A program made the position numbers and the translations under genes. Below the pieces are notes generated by a model. That model was not told where the DNA came from, did no database searches, and saw only the letters and a program-made list of their open reading frames with translations. A stretch of 64,000 nucleotides of DNA from contig JANQMH010000102.1 of NCBI GenBank assembly GCA_028280195.1, positions 57,308 through 121,307 of the forward strand, written 5' to 3'. This document shows, piece by piece, positions 51,186 to 61,206 of the stretch. Numbering within the stretch: the stretch's first letter is position 1; every line of letters begins with the position of its first letter. Origin of the DNA: Exilibacterium sp. (GTDB lineage Bacteria; Pseudomonadota; Gammaproteobacteria; Pseudomonadales; Cellvibrionaceae).

Positions 51186-53573
51186 ATGCCAAGTATCTCA
51201 CAAAACTCAACCTATAACACAGGTGACGATCAAAGCATGGAAGCCCGCTACCAACGGGCGCAAACCATAATCCAGGGGACCTGGACTAACAAGTTAACCT
51301 TCAACGATACTGTTTATCCCTTTTGGATTGAGGATTCAGATTGCTTTTGGTATGTGCGCACCACCAAAACCATTGAGGGTGATAGTGCCAAAATGGGACG
51401 GGAATTCCGCTTGGTCGATGCCAATGCGGCTACCAACGCTCTAGCCTTTGATCACTTGGCATTGGCTAAAGCACTGGCGGAAATAACACAACAAATGGTA
51501 GACACCGGTGACCTGCCCATTACTCAGGTTGAGATGCAATTTGGCGCAGATTCCCCCGATAAAAAAACCGTGAAAACTATCCACTTTACCGCTTTCGATC
51601 AGCGCTGGTGCTTCGATACCGAAACCGAAACTTGCACAGAGCTTGAATTAATTCCCACGGAGTGGGAGGTGTCCCCAGATGGAAAACACGCTGTGTTTAT
51701 ACGTGATTTCAATTTGTGGGTACGTAAGTTGGCAACGGGTGAAGAGCGTGCACTCACTCACGATGGTGAAGCAGACTATATTTACGGGCTTGCAGGAAGA
51801 GGTTGGGGGGTAGTCGCTGAGCCCCGAGTACAAGCGCGCTGGTCAGCCGACTCCAAGCGGCTATTTACCGTTCAACACGATGAAAGACAGGTCAAAGCCT
51901 TACCTATTGTACATCATGTTCCTCAGGATGGCAGCCTTCGCCCTACGGTGAAGTACAATAAGATCGCTTATCCAGGTGACGAGCACATTGCCACTCTAAG
52001 GTTACTTTGCATCGATTTTGACACTGGCCATATACAGGACGCCAACTATCGACAAATACCAGTCACGCGTAACAGCTTAGGGTTGTTTTCGAGCAATCTA
52101 GCCTGGTGGAACACAGACAGCCGTCATGCTTACTTTGTCGATGTCGAGAGGGGTTATAAAACGGTTAGAGTTCTAGAACTCAATACCGATAACGGCGAAG
52201 TGAGGGAACTGTTTAAAGAAATCACCGATACTCAAATCAATTTAATGCACAATGGCGACGAACAACCTACTTTTAAACCGATGCCGGAGAGCAATGAATT
52301 ATTATGGTTTTCCGAACGCAGTGGTTGGGCCCACTTATATCTTTACGACCTGGAAACCGGTGCGTTGAAAAATACCGTAACCCAGGGAGATTGGGTTGTA
52401 AGGCAGATTGTTCATGTCGATCCCGCGCAACGGCTAGCTTTTATACAAACAGCCGGACGGGCACCAGAGAGAGACCCTTACTACCGCGATCTATGTCAGG
52501 TGCATCTCGATACGGGGGACCTAATCACCTGGGTGTCTGGTGATCATGAGATCACCGCCGTTACTTACAAAGATTTAAGTGTTTATTACAATATTGATGG
52601 AATACCGCATGACTTAAGGCAATCCAATGGCGTCTCTCCTACCGGTGCATTTGCCGTTGTCAACAGATCCCGGGCCGATGAGGTATCACACAATATTTTA
52701 GTGGATCAGCAGGGTAATTCATGCCTTGAGCTTGAAGTGGCGGATACTTCTGGGTTGCCGGCTACCTGGCGCTGGCCTGAACCCATAAAAGTCTTAGCCG
52801 CAGATGGCCATACTGATCTCTACGGTCTATTATTTCGCCCCTCAGATTTCTCTCCTGAGCAGTCCTACCCGATTCTAACCTATGTTTCAAGTAGTCCTGA
52901 TTTTCCCATTACTGCTAAAGGGTCATTTAGTAACGGTGTAATCTCCGGACTTTTTTACCTTGAAGCTGCGGCATTGGCAGAGTTAGGCTTTGTGGTAGTG
53001 CAAATTGATGCCCGAGGAAGCTCTTACCGCAGCAAAGCCTTTAAGGATGAAAGCTACGGTTGGCTGGAATCTTGCTGCCACTACGATGATCTTATTGCGG
53101 GCACACGACAATTAGCAAAACGTTATCCTTATATGAATCTCGATCGCGTCGGTATTATATCTACATATGGTGGCCCAGGTGGGCTACAAGGCCTGTTGCA
53201 ACACCCTGATTTCTATAAGGTTGGGGTGTCCAATCAATTACATGACAGCCGATTGATGTCCGCTCCGGTTTGGGGAGAGCAGTTCGAAGGGACTTTTGGC
53301 CCAAGTAGGGAATATCAATACCCGGAAGCCTTGGTGGGAAAACTCAAAGGGAAATTATTGCTAATCAATGGTATGCTGGATACCACAACGCCACCTGCAA
53401 TAGTATTTAGAGTTGTAGAAGCCCTACATAAAGCCAATAAAGATTTTGATCTGCTATTGTTACCCAATCTTGGCCATGCGACTTCCAGTTATGTCAAGCG
53501 CCGCACCTGGGATTACCTGGTCGAGCATCTATTGGAAACAGAACCACCCAAGGAGTTTCCCTTAACTCTTTAA
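51186..53573 (+). CDS. S9 (DPP IV/prolyl oligopeptidase-like) protein with altered nucleophile site
   Basis: A 795-aa protein with no signal peptide. Residues about 110-530 form the DPP IV N-terminal propeller (for example WFSERSGWAHLYLYDLETG). The C-terminal alpha/beta-hydrolase (about 540-795) keeps the Asp of NGMLDTTTPP and the His of LPNLGHATS. Where S9 enzymes have WGxSYGG, it reads RVGIISTYGGPGG: Ser gives way to Thr660 (codon 53163-53165), with a Ser one residue earlier and the elbow Gly lost. Hydrolysis is therefore uncertain. GGAG precedes the ATG by 6 bases. Likely in the same cluster as the ALDH. Confidence 0.88.
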   Translation: MPSISQNSTYNTGDDQSMEARYQRAQTIIQGTWTNKLTFNDTVYPFWIEDSDCFWYVRTTKTIEGDSAKMGREFRLVDANAATNALAFDHLALAKALAEITQQMVDTGDLPITQVEMQFGADSPDKKTVKTIHFTAFDQRWCFDTETETCTELELIPTEWEVSPDGKHAVFIRDFNLWVRKLATGEERALTHDGEADYIYGLAGRGWGVVAEPRVQARWSADSKRLFTVQHDERQVKALPIVHHVPQDGSLRPTVKYNKIAYPGDEHIATLRLLCIDFDTGHIQDANYRQIPVTRNSLGLFSSNLAWWNTDSRHAYFVDVERGYKTVRVLELNTDNGEVRELFKEITDTQINLMHNGDEQPTFKPMPESNELLWFSERSGWAHLYLYDLETGALKNTVTQGDWVVRQIVHVDPAQRLAFIQTAGRAPERDPYYRDLCQVHLDTGDLITWVSGDHEITAVTYKDLSVYYNIDGIPHDLRQSNGVSPTGAFAVVNRSRADEVSHNILVDQQGNSCLELEVADTSGLPATWRWPEPIKVLAADGHTDLYGLLFRPSDFSPEQSYPILTYVSSSPDFPITAKGSFSNGVISGLFYLEAAALAELGFVVVQIDARGSSYRSKAFKDESYGWLESCCHYDDLIAGTRQLAKRYPYMNLDRVGIISTYGGPGGLQGLLQHPDFYKVGVSNQLHDSRLMSAPVWGEQFEGTFGPSREYQYPEALVGKLKGKLLLINGMLDTTTPPAIVFRVVEALHKANKDFDLLLLPNLGHATSSYVKRRTWDYLVEHLLETEPPKEFPLTL

Positions 53574-53700
53574 TCCCTGCGCTACTTTTTGGAGACACAG
53601 TTAATGTGACCAAGAAAACTACTATGGAGCAGAATGTTGGTTCAACAGATGTAAGCATCTGGTGAAGCCACCTTCTCTCCATTCCTGATTGGATTATCTT

Positions 53701-53728
53701 CGTGTCCACCTATGATTAAGTTGACACC
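53701..53728. repeat. Inverted-repeat end, matching 59211-59238 in reverse
   Basis: The 28 bases starting CGTGTCCACCTAT and ending TTAAGTTGACACC match the reverse complement of 59211-59238 at 24 positions. The pair therefore faces each other across 5.5 kb that contains the repeat-bearing amidase and the IS21 element. It lies in the 375-base gap 53574-53948, which has no supported gene. Confidence 0.7.
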
Positions 53729-53948
53729 TATTTTACACAACCTGGAACAAGGAATTTTCCATAGACGACAATACTTTGGCGCCGGGTTGTTCCAATTTTT
53801 TCAGATTCGCTTCGCAGTAGGCGACAATCAGGAGTTAAATGGAAGTCGGGAACAAAACATGTATGAGTTACCTATCTTGGAAAACTACTTTTTTACAGAA
53901 GAATCAAAGCTAGCCATTTAAAGTAGCAAACTATTTGATTTGAAATTA

Positions 53949-55964
53949 CTACCGACTGGTGAAAACCACTTTTTGTTTCTGTTGTCCTTGGGGGCTTTGA
54001 GGGCTATATAATCGTAAATACAGCTCATTATTTCTCAAGGCATTAACATGAGCAGCATTGAGAAGAACAGCTCCCTCTGAGCGACGACCTTGGATGCCTG
54101 ACAAACACTGAATTACTGGGCCTTTTTCTGATTTGTGTAGACATACTGCGTATATCTCCTGATCATCCAGGTACTGAGTATGATATTGCAGTTCATTTCG
54201 GGTAGCATCAAACGTAAATGATACCTTAATAACTTTACTAATCTGCACACTTAGTGACTGTCGTGCAGGAACTAGCCCATCTACCAATGTGGGTGTTAAA
54301 GAGGGAGGACGTCTAGCTTTTAGCACCTGTTCAATAGCGTAACCAATAGCTACCAAACTTTCATCTTTGGATGTAAATCCTAGCAATTCTATTCCAACGG
54401 GTAATCCCGATGGGGTAAATCCTGCAGGTAGAGTCAAAGCAGGTGTACCTGAAAATGAACTCAAACTTGCATTACTTCCTGTTTGGAGACTACCCAGTTT
54501 TACAGGAAGCACTTCGACTGATGGATAAATAAGTGCATCAAGATTTTGACTATACATGACATATTCAATCGTGTTTTTAAGCATCGCCCTCAATTGCGCC
54601 TTAACTGCTGCTTGTAGTTCACTTGTCGTTGACGTGACAACCTTACGTAGTGGTATATCTCGATCCAGACATTCATGATAAAGCCCCTTTTCTACCAAAT
54701 CATTGACTCTATCAATACCAGTGCCAGTGCCAGTGCCAGTGCCAGTGCCAGTGCCAGTGCCAGTGCCAGTGCCAGTGCCAGTGCCAGTGCCAGTGCCAGT
54801 GTAAGATTTTAAATAATGCTCCATATCAGTCTTATACTGAAAAGTATGAGGCTTATTCATCAGTTCTTTAAGGATGTTATCAAATAACGTTGTATCGATA
54901 TCAATGATTTTCACGCCTTTCTGACTTAGCTTGTTCAAGGATTTACTTATTACTTTATTGACTTGCGAAAACTCACTTTTATCAAAGTAACTTACCAAGC
55001 GTCCAAGTCTAAGTGTGCCGGCATCAACACTTTCTAAACTACTAACAAATCCAGGCGACTTGCGGTGCTGCATTAACTTAGTGGCTGTATCTTCGGCATC
55101 AAAACCCATAACAGCATCCATCAAAATCGCTAAATCTTGCACTGATCGCGTTAAAGGACCACCCACATCGAAAAATTTAGATAAAGGAATAATCCCAGAG
55201 ATGATGGATCTTTCTTTGCTTGGCCTTAGCCCAACCAAACTATTAAATGAAGCGGGTATGCGTATAGAACCGCCAGTATCCGTGCCCATACCCGCTGCTG
55301 CGAAATTTGCAGTAATAGCCACCGCGGTTCCCCCACTAGAGCCTCCAGGACTACGGCTAAGATCATAAGGATTTCTGGTTTGACCACCCAACGAACTATA
55401 TCCATTGACTCTCATTGATATCTCATCCATATTGGCTTTGGCTAGTATTATAGCACCAGCCCTCTTAAGTTTGACCACATGAAAAGCGTCGGTATCGGGA
55501 ACAAAGCCAGCTAGTGCAATTGAGCCTGCACTAGTAGGAAGCCCCTTAGTATTGAAGTTGTCTTTTAAAATAATCGGTATACCGTGCAAAAGACCTCGCA
55601 AACCTTTCTGCCGTCTTTCCAAGTCTAATACTTCAGCTCGCTTGAGAGCCTGTGGATTAATCCGAATGATTGCATTGACTGTCGAGTTTTTTTGGTCATA
55701 AGCGTCAATTCGGGCAAGGTACTGCTGAACCAACTGTACTGAAGTAATATCCCCTTTCTCCAAACTTTGCTGCATATACATTATGCCTGCTTCGACTAAT
55801 GTAAACTCTCCGGCTATGACTTTTATCGGTAAACTAGCCATAAAAAGGGTAATAAGTATTACTACCCACCTTGATGCTGATATTTTTCGGCAATCTGCTA
55901 GAATATGAAGTAGTCTTTGAGGTATGAAGAAAAATGACCTCTTTGTCCTGAATGGTATTTTCAA
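53949..55964 (-). CDS. Peptide-amidase-like AS hydrolase with (Thr-Gly)14 insert
   Basis: A 671-aa amidase-signature enzyme with an N-terminal hydrophobic helix (about 33-50, signal or anchor). The catalytic Lys lies in IPIILKDNFNTKG, the Ser pair in SPGGSSGGTAVAI and GTDTGGSIRIPASF. It resembles bacterial peptide amidases, which remove C-terminal amides. In the loop after EHYLKSY there are 14 Thr-Gly pairs encoded by tandem hexamers, where relatives have a short variable loop. About 140 residues after the AS core form an unassigned C-terminal region rich in short strands. Convergent with the S9 gene; the upstream 700 bases are gene-free. It may trim amide groups from the cluster's peptide. 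Confidence 0.87.
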   Translation of the reverse strand: MKIPFRTKRSFFFIPQRLLHILADCRKISASRWVVILITLFMASLPIKVIAGEFTLVEAGIMYMQQSLEKGDITSVQLVQQYLARIDAYDQKNSTVNAIIRINPQALKRAEVLDLERRQKGLRGLLHGIPIILKDNFNTKGLPTSAGSIALAGFVPDTDAFHVVKLKRAGAIILAKANMDEISMRVNGYSSLGGQTRNPYDLSRSPGGSSGGTAVAITANFAAAGMGTDTGGSIRIPASFNSLVGLRPSKERSIISGIIPLSKFFDVGGPLTRSVQDLAILMDAVMGFDAEDTATKLMQHRKSPGFVSSLESVDAGTLRLGRLVSYFDKSEFSQVNKVISKSLNKLSQKGVKIIDIDTTLFDNILKELMNKPHTFQYKTDMEHYLKSYTGTGTGTGTGTGTGTGTGTGTGTGTGTGIDRVNDLVEKGLYHECLDRDIPLRKVVTSTTSELQAAVKAQLRAMLKNTIEYVMYSQNLDALIYPSVEVLPVKLGSLQTGSNASLSSFSGTPALTLPAGFTPSGLPVGIELLGFTSKDESLVAIGYAIEQVLKARRPPSLTPTLVDGLVPARQSLSVQISKVIKVSFTFDATRNELQYHTQYLDDQEIYAVCLHKSEKGPVIQCLSGIQGRRSEGAVLLNAAHVNALRNNELYLRLYSPQSPQGQQKQKVVFTSR
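54721..54798. repeat. Hexanucleotide microsatellite (GTGCCA)13 inside the amidase
   Basis: Thirteen perfect plus-strand copies of GTGCCA, read on the coding strand as ACTGGC (Thr-Gly), with degenerate ends ATACCA and GTGTAA. Changes in copy number would keep frame and lengthen or shorten the Thr-Gly linker two residues at a time. Confidence 0.97.
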
Positions 55965-56670
55965 AGAGAATGGCCCTTTTAAAATAGAGTGTCTATTGTT
56001 CCAAAACTTTACCCATTAGAGCTATATTGTTAAACCTCATCGATACATCGCGCCAACCATCTCTACACCGAAACCCTTGCAAGGACTCTAGCAAATAGAC
56101 TTACTTCTAACCTCAGGCCTTTTATAGCAAAAGGAAAGACTCACACAATAGATCAACCTTGATTAGGAGCCGTAGTTGAGAGAATGTTTCCTTTCTGTTA
56201 AAACGGAAAATTTTCCCAACATCTTGTCTTGCACCCATGACACACAATTGTGTTTCTCTTGGATTTCATTGACTGAAGGCAAAAAAGGGAGAATTTCGAT
56301 AGATGTATTTTGTCACATCTTCACCTGCTGACATATAGTATTGGCAGTTTGGAATATTCTTTATTCCCAGATTCAATAGTTGGTTTATATGAACTAACAT
56401 CTATGCACCATCTACGAATTCACGAGAGTAGGTGTATGACATCGAGATCGACCTAGTTAATTCGCACAGTATTGCTTTCACTGACTAGTCTACTTTAGTA
56501 AGGGGTTGCGGGCTATACTATATAGGTGCAATATAAACTCATTCCTGAGTAATCAGGTAACTTAGATTGGAAAGGAGGTAAAGCCCCTATAGACACGTTT
56601 TTATTATAGTTAATAACACCCAAATCGAATTTATACGCATCCATCGACCACTATTCGACGTCAATTACTT
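55965..56670. other. Gene-free stretch between amidase and IS21
   Basis: About 700 A/T-rich bases with no supported coding sequence. It probably includes the amidase promoter and decayed insertion-sequence DNA. Confidence 0.5.
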
Positions 56671-56697
56671 TGGCCGGTTGACGGTGTGTTATTGACG

Positions 56698-57456
56698 TTA
56701 ATTATCGGCCTTTTCTCTCCTCTTCATTGATACCTTTTTCCGATAACTTTCGCCTTTCACCTCCAGGATGGTGGCGTGGTGCACCAATCTATCGATGGCT
56801 GCGAAGGTCATCATGTTATCGTCGAAGATTCGATCCCAAACACTGAACGGTTGATTTGAGGTGATGATCAGGCTGCCGGTCTCGTACCGATGGGCAATTA
56901 GCTCGAACAATACCTGTGTTTCCCGACTGCTCTTTTTGACGTAACCGATGTCATCTATAATGAGTACGGCATATTTATCCAGGCGCGTGAGAGCCTCTGC
57001 CAAGGTTAAGTCTTCCCTGGCCTGTTGCAGGCTCTGAACAATATGGGTTGCACTGGTAAACTTCACTCGAACACCGTGATCGATCAAGGCGTAACCGAAA
57101 CCGCAAGCTAAGTGGGTTTTACCAATACCGCTGGCCAAACAACAAGAGGTTTTCAGCTTGTTTCACCCATTGGCGCTGTTGTGTCAATGCGGTGATCTGG
57201 CTTTTGTTGATGTCGCTAACCGCCTTAAAGTCAAACTGACTTAAGTCTTGCCCGGAGGCAACTGCGCTTCATGGGTAAAGCGTTGCAGGCGTTTCTAGTG
57301 GCGCTCAGCAGCCTCCTGCTCACACAGGGCAGCGAGGTAGGTTGGGGGTATCCACTGCTCGTCTAACGCTTCTTGTGCGAGGCCCTCCCAGTACTTTGCA
57401 AAGCTGGCCAGTTTCAGCTCCTTCAGTAACACCAGCAGTGATGCAATGTTAGCCAT
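56698..57456 (-). pseudogene. istB: istB, IS21 transposition ATPase, broken
   Basis: Start ATG at 57456 follows AGGAGG. The N-terminal part (IASLLVLLKELKLASFAKYW) reads on to a TAG stop in the H*KRLQRF segment (about 57295), then a frameshift near the PPG(K) position (about 57245). A second frameshift, in the Walker A loop near 57138, interrupts LLLFG(PS)GIGKTHLACG by loss of two bases. The remaining frame gives DKYAVLIIDDIGYV (Walker B) and SNQPFSVWDRIF to a normal end. At least three lesions mean no functional ATPase. Confidence 0.9.
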
Positions 57457-58956
57457 GTTGCGCCTCCTGGGACGGGTTTAGAAGCTGATCGTATTCACCG
57501 AGCGAGTGCTGCTTGGCGGCTATCAGAGGTACGACAGTAGCGTCACCAGTAAATCGTTTGCGACATTGCAGTTCACTGGGTAATTCACCATGCTCAATGT
57601 GCTTGAGGACGTAACGCCCCAGCGCAGACTCACACTGTTCAGTGGCGGCCAGGTGAAGCAGCCGAACGATGTATCGACAAGCATTGTGGGCCGGCAGAGT
57701 ATCGTCAAAATAGCGCCAGGTCTGCTGATAATCCGGTGTCGGAAGCAGGTTATCGCGCAATTGCGAGTGGCGGAAGGCCTGGGGCTTTTTAACCAGAGAG
57801 TCGATGATATGGCGATAGTCAACCTGGCGGCCACGCTGGGTTTTAAGGGCATACGCTCGGGGTAACACCAGCACTTTTTCATGACCGTGGAACAGCCCCA
57901 AACGCTCATCATAAAGTTGGATATACAACCGTTCGCCGATAAACTGTGAGGGCATGGTATAGGTCACTCGTTTGAGATCGAAGGTACTGCTACTGCTGAT
58001 CAGAACTCGGTGCTCTGCATAGTCCTGTGTCCGACGCTTGGGTAGCGCCTGTAAATACAGGCGTTCCTGCTCGAAGCGTGCGCAGCATTGGCGGTTGATC
58101 TTGCTGACGATACCCTCAATAAACGCTTGATAATCTTCCAGAGCGGCGAAGTCGTTGCTGCCACGCAACAACAGGGCTTGGGTAATACGCCGCTTCAAAT
58201 GGCCATGGGCAGCTTCAATGGCACCGTTCTCGTGGCTTTGCCCGGGGGTATTGCGGGTGGCTTTGAAGCGATAGTGACGACAGACGTCATGATAGCGGGT
58301 CGTCAGCTGCTCCTTCTCTGTCAGGTTGTTAAACGCCGCACTCAGGCTGTCAGTGCGGTGTTCAAGTGGCACACCGCCACTGCGCCAAAGCGCATTCTGG
58401 AGTCCCGTTGAGAGCGCCGTAAAACTCTCCCCGCCGCAGATCACCTTCACATAGCACCAACCGCTGAAGGCTGAACGATAGTGATACAGTAAGTGGCAGA
58501 AGGCTTGACCCAGCAGTGTGATGGTAACGCCTTTGAGTCGTGTAAAGTCAGTGCCAGGCGTGCCGGCTCTTTGGTCTGGTGGAACATCACCTCTTTGGCG
58601 GGGCCGTGCTTGGCCTTCCAGGCTTTGACGCGTCGCTGCAAGGTGCATTGGATGGTGTTGTCATAATGCCCAGGGTAATTGTCGCAAAGATGCTCAAATA
58701 ATGTACTGGGCAGCAAGCCAGGGTTTTTTTCGAGCATAGGGACCAGCACGCTATCCCAGACATCAGCCAGCGGATCTTTGCGAGTGCGCCAATGGCGCTT
58801 TGGTGTGGGTTCGGTGGTTAGATCGCCACTATCGATACGTCGTGCCGAACGTTCTGAAACACCGGCTTTCGCTGCCGCGCTGGCCTGTATCCGGCCTTGT
58901 TTACGTTCACTCATATATAACCTGATTTGTTGATCTGTAATGCGTTTACCAGACAC
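57449..58956 (-). pseudogene. istA: istA, IS21 transposase, frameshifted
   Basis: The N-terminal frame (MSGKRITDQQIRLYMSERKQG, HTH with KAGVSERSARRID) runs from 58956 until a frameshift near 58555-58565, just before the DDE region. The other frame then resumes with DFTRLKGVTITLLG and runs through the catalytic core (GGVPLEHRTDSLSAAF, SHENGAIEAAHGHLKRR) to a stop at 57449, overlapping istB by 8 bases as usual. DDE residues appear present in the second frame, so one lesion inactivates it. Confidence 0.9.
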
Positions 58957-59009
58957 TGATTTCTCTCTATGGAATCAGTGCCGGATCTTATCAGATCAAC
59001 CGGCCAGGT

Positions 59010-59219
59010 TTATTGTCGTCTAATACCTGGGTTAGCAGCCTGGCGCCGCCATTTATGAATCAGGTTAGCATTGATGTAATACTGCTGTGCCACGCTAGCC
59101 GTGGAGCTGCCCGGCTCATCACAGGCTTTGAGTACCCTCACTTTAAATTCGGGGGAATGCTTACGGCGTGTCTTAGGGGCAGGAAGTGAAGGGGGTAATT
59201 GACCATAACAGGTGTCCAC
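59010..59219 (-). pseudogene. Truncated orfA (IS66/IS3-type TnpA)
   Basis: About 69 codons of an HTH_Tnp_1-type orfA: RRKHSPEFKVRVLKACDEPGSS, then YINANLIHKWRRQA. Its distal end is missing; the frame ends in a TAA lying at the junction with the IS21 right repeat, three bases away. It therefore is a fragment of an IS interrupted by IS21. The GTG start overlaps the inverted repeat at 59211-59238. Confidence 0.75.
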
Positions 59220-59238
59220 TTAACAATAGGTGGACACC
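59211..59238. repeat. Terminal-type inverted repeat at the outer end of orfA
   Basis: GGTGTCCAC and GTGGACACC arms with a 10-base centre, plausible terminal repeat of the orfA-bearing IS. A 24/28 copy in opposite orientation is at 53701-53728. Confidence 0.7.
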
Positions 59239-59291
59239 ATAATTATGCTCCTTACGCAGGATAAAAAGATGAGTTCGCCGGACGCTTACAC

Positions 59292-59692
59292 TACAAAGCC
59301 GTTGCAGCAGCTCTTAAGCGCATCTACCAATCGACCACCGAACAAGAAGCCAGCATCGAGCTGAAGCGATTTGCAGAGGAATGGGACCCTAAGTACCCAC
59401 AGATCAGCAAGTCTTGGCGAACCCACTGGGGCAACCTCATCACCATTTTTGGCTATCCAGAAGACATCTGCAAGGCAATCTACACCATAAATGCAATCGA
59501 TTCACTCAACAGCGTCATACGAAAATCGATCAAGACCCGTAAGCTGTTCTCTAACGATGATTCAACAATGAAAGTCGTTTACTTGGCGATCTAGGCTGCT
59601 TCGAAAAGTGGACCATGCCGATAAGAAACTGGAAGGCGGCTTTAAATCGATTTATGATTGCGCTTGGGGAGCAGCTTGCCCCTCATATCTAA
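59292..59692 (+). pseudogene. IS256-family transposase, C-terminal remnant
   Basis: From TAC at 59292, a frame reads YKAVAAALKRIYQSTTEQEA, PKYPQISKSWRTHWGNLITIF, CKAIYTINAIDSLNSVIRKS, which is the C-terminal part of IS256/Mutator-type transposases. A TAG stop follows in VVYLAI*AASK and then a one-base deletion; the other frame continues KWTMPIRNWKAALNRFMIALGEQLAP to a stop. The N-terminal half, with the first catalytic Asp residues, is gone. A stretch at about 59,700-59,730 may be the right terminal repeat. Confidence 0.88.
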
Positions 59693-59937
59693 ACCGGGTG
59701 GTTACACAGTTTGGTTTACAGGCTCTAATAATATAACCTACTGCAACTCAAGGTACGCTGCCATCTTAACCTACTATTTTCTCAAGATAAGTATTCTTCA
59801 CCCAAAACCGTTACATCGCTTTGACACAAAAACTCAAAGGAAGAGCCCAGTGCGTTAGCAGCGCAAACTGGAGTCCGCGCGAAGGGCAGAAAAACCGACA
59901 TTCCTATCATGATCCAACAGGTGGTCTTGTATTAAGG

Positions 59938-61206
59938 TTAATCAACAAGCGCCACCGAGTTTCTCATCATATCCCATAACGCCTGACTAGCCAACAAGGG
60001 ATACAGCATGACGGCACCCACTAAGCTGGACAGCCACTGTACTAGCACCACATTGCCATCCAGCCCATCCAATATTAGTCCGCCGATAAAACCACTGAGG
60101 GGGTATACCACAAAACTAATCAACAGATATATCGAAATAACACGACCGCGGATACGATTGGGCACTATCGTTTGTAATTGCGTCATCAACGTCACATTGG
60201 CAGTGCCGTAGCAACCCCCGACCAGGAAAAATAGGCTTAAGGCCAAATATGGATGCGTTTGAAAAGCTATACTAAAACACAATAAGGGTGTGATAATCAG
60301 AGTTAGCATCAATACAATGGGGCGGTTGTAGAAACCGCGGCTTTGCTGGAACCACCATCCTACGATCAATGCGCCTATCACCATTCCACAGGAAAGAGCT
60401 GCCAGCAAATAGCCATACCAGGTTACACTTTGGTGCAAGCGAGCTTCCACCAAGAAAGGCGCCGTCACCATTAACACGCCACCACACCAGAACAATCCTC
60501 CTTGTAGAAACAATATCCTACCGATGCCAGGGTGATTGCGCACATAATTCCACCCTTGATGAGTTTCCTCTACAATCCTATGTACCACACCCTCAAACGG
60601 AGTCTCAATGGAGGCAACTGAAGTATCACGCAAATGCGAATCCACCTGAATCAATGCTTCCGATAGCGCCGACAGTAAAAACAGGATACCCATGATCAAT
60701 AATAATACAGGCATCCCCAGCCAGAGCAGTAATATTCCCCCCAGTGCTCTCCCCAATACGTTACTCACACTGAACGTCGAACCTATCACGGCATTACCCG
60801 TCGCCAAAAAACGCTCCGCCAAGATATCCGGCAATAACGCATTCGCTGCGGGCATGAAAAAACCCGCAAGAGTTCCTAAAATAATCTGTAAGATAAAAAA
60901 ACCGAAAACTAGTATTGACGCGTTGTCTACCAACCAAAACAGCCCCGCCACACCTAACAAAACCAGGCCGTTGCAGAAATCCGCCACCACCAGAATGGCA
61001 CGCCGGAAAAACCGATCCGCCAGAGCACCACCCAATAACATACTAAACGCCATAGGTAAGCCGTAAGCTATCAGTAATAATCCCACCACACTCGCCGAAT
61101 GGCCTTGTTCTACTAACCAAATAACTCCTACGACATTCAGTAGGCTAAGCCCCAGCGTACTAATAGCTAGCCCCTGCCACAACAATAAAAAATTGCGGTT
61201 GATCAT
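59938..61206 (-). CDS. MFS exporter of the EntS/MFS_3 type
   Basis: A 422-aa inner-membrane protein with about 12 helices. It starts NFLLLWQGLAISTLG and holds AYGLPMAFSMLLGGALADRFFRR (the MFS loop 2-3 motif), GFFMPAANALLPDI and the PNRIRGRVISIY loop, the pattern of enterobactin-type exporters (EntS group). It begins inside the stop of the upstream gene (ATGA), so it is the last gene of the NRPS operon. It probably exports the NRPS product. Between its end and the IS256 remnant (59693-59937) I see no gene. Confidence 0.9.
   Translation of the reverse strand: MINRNFLLLWQGLAISTLGLSLLNVVGVIWLVEQGHSASVVGLLLIAYGLPMAFSMLLGGALADRFFRRAILVVADFCNGLVLLGVAGLFWLVDNASILVFGFFILQIILGTLAGFFMPAANALLPDILAERFLATGNAVIGSTFSVSNVLGRALGGILLLWLGMPVLLLIMGILFLLSALSEALIQVDSHLRDTSVASIETPFEGVVHRIVEETHQGWNYVRNHPGIGRILFLQGGLFWCGGVLMVTAPFLVEARLHQSVTWYGYLLAALSCGMVIGALIVGWWFQQSRGFYNRPIVLMLTLIITPLLCFSIAFQTHPYLALSLFFLVGGCYGTANVTLMTQLQTIVPNRIRGRVISIYLLISFVVYPLSGFIGGLILDGLDGNVVLVQWLSSLVGAVMLYPLLASQALWDMMRNSVALVD

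Larger units (their letters stand above)
56671..59006 (-). mobile_element. Degenerate IS21-family insertion sequence
   Basis: A 2.34-kb element defined by 11-bp inverted repeats TGGCCGGTTGA at 56671-56681 and its complement at 58996-59006. It contains istA and istB in the usual order on the minus strand, both broken. Length suits IS21. No convincing target duplication is seen. It lies immediately beside a truncated orfA at 59010, so it appears inserted into another element. Confidence 0.82.

Noticed and set aside
53712..53921. A 69-codon frame after the S9 gene
   Set aside because: Begins inside the putative IS repeat and shows no family; treated as non-coding.
57138..57456. istB disruption considered as programmed frameshifting
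   Set aside because: There are several separate lesions, including an in-frame TAG, which fits decay rather than a programmed event.
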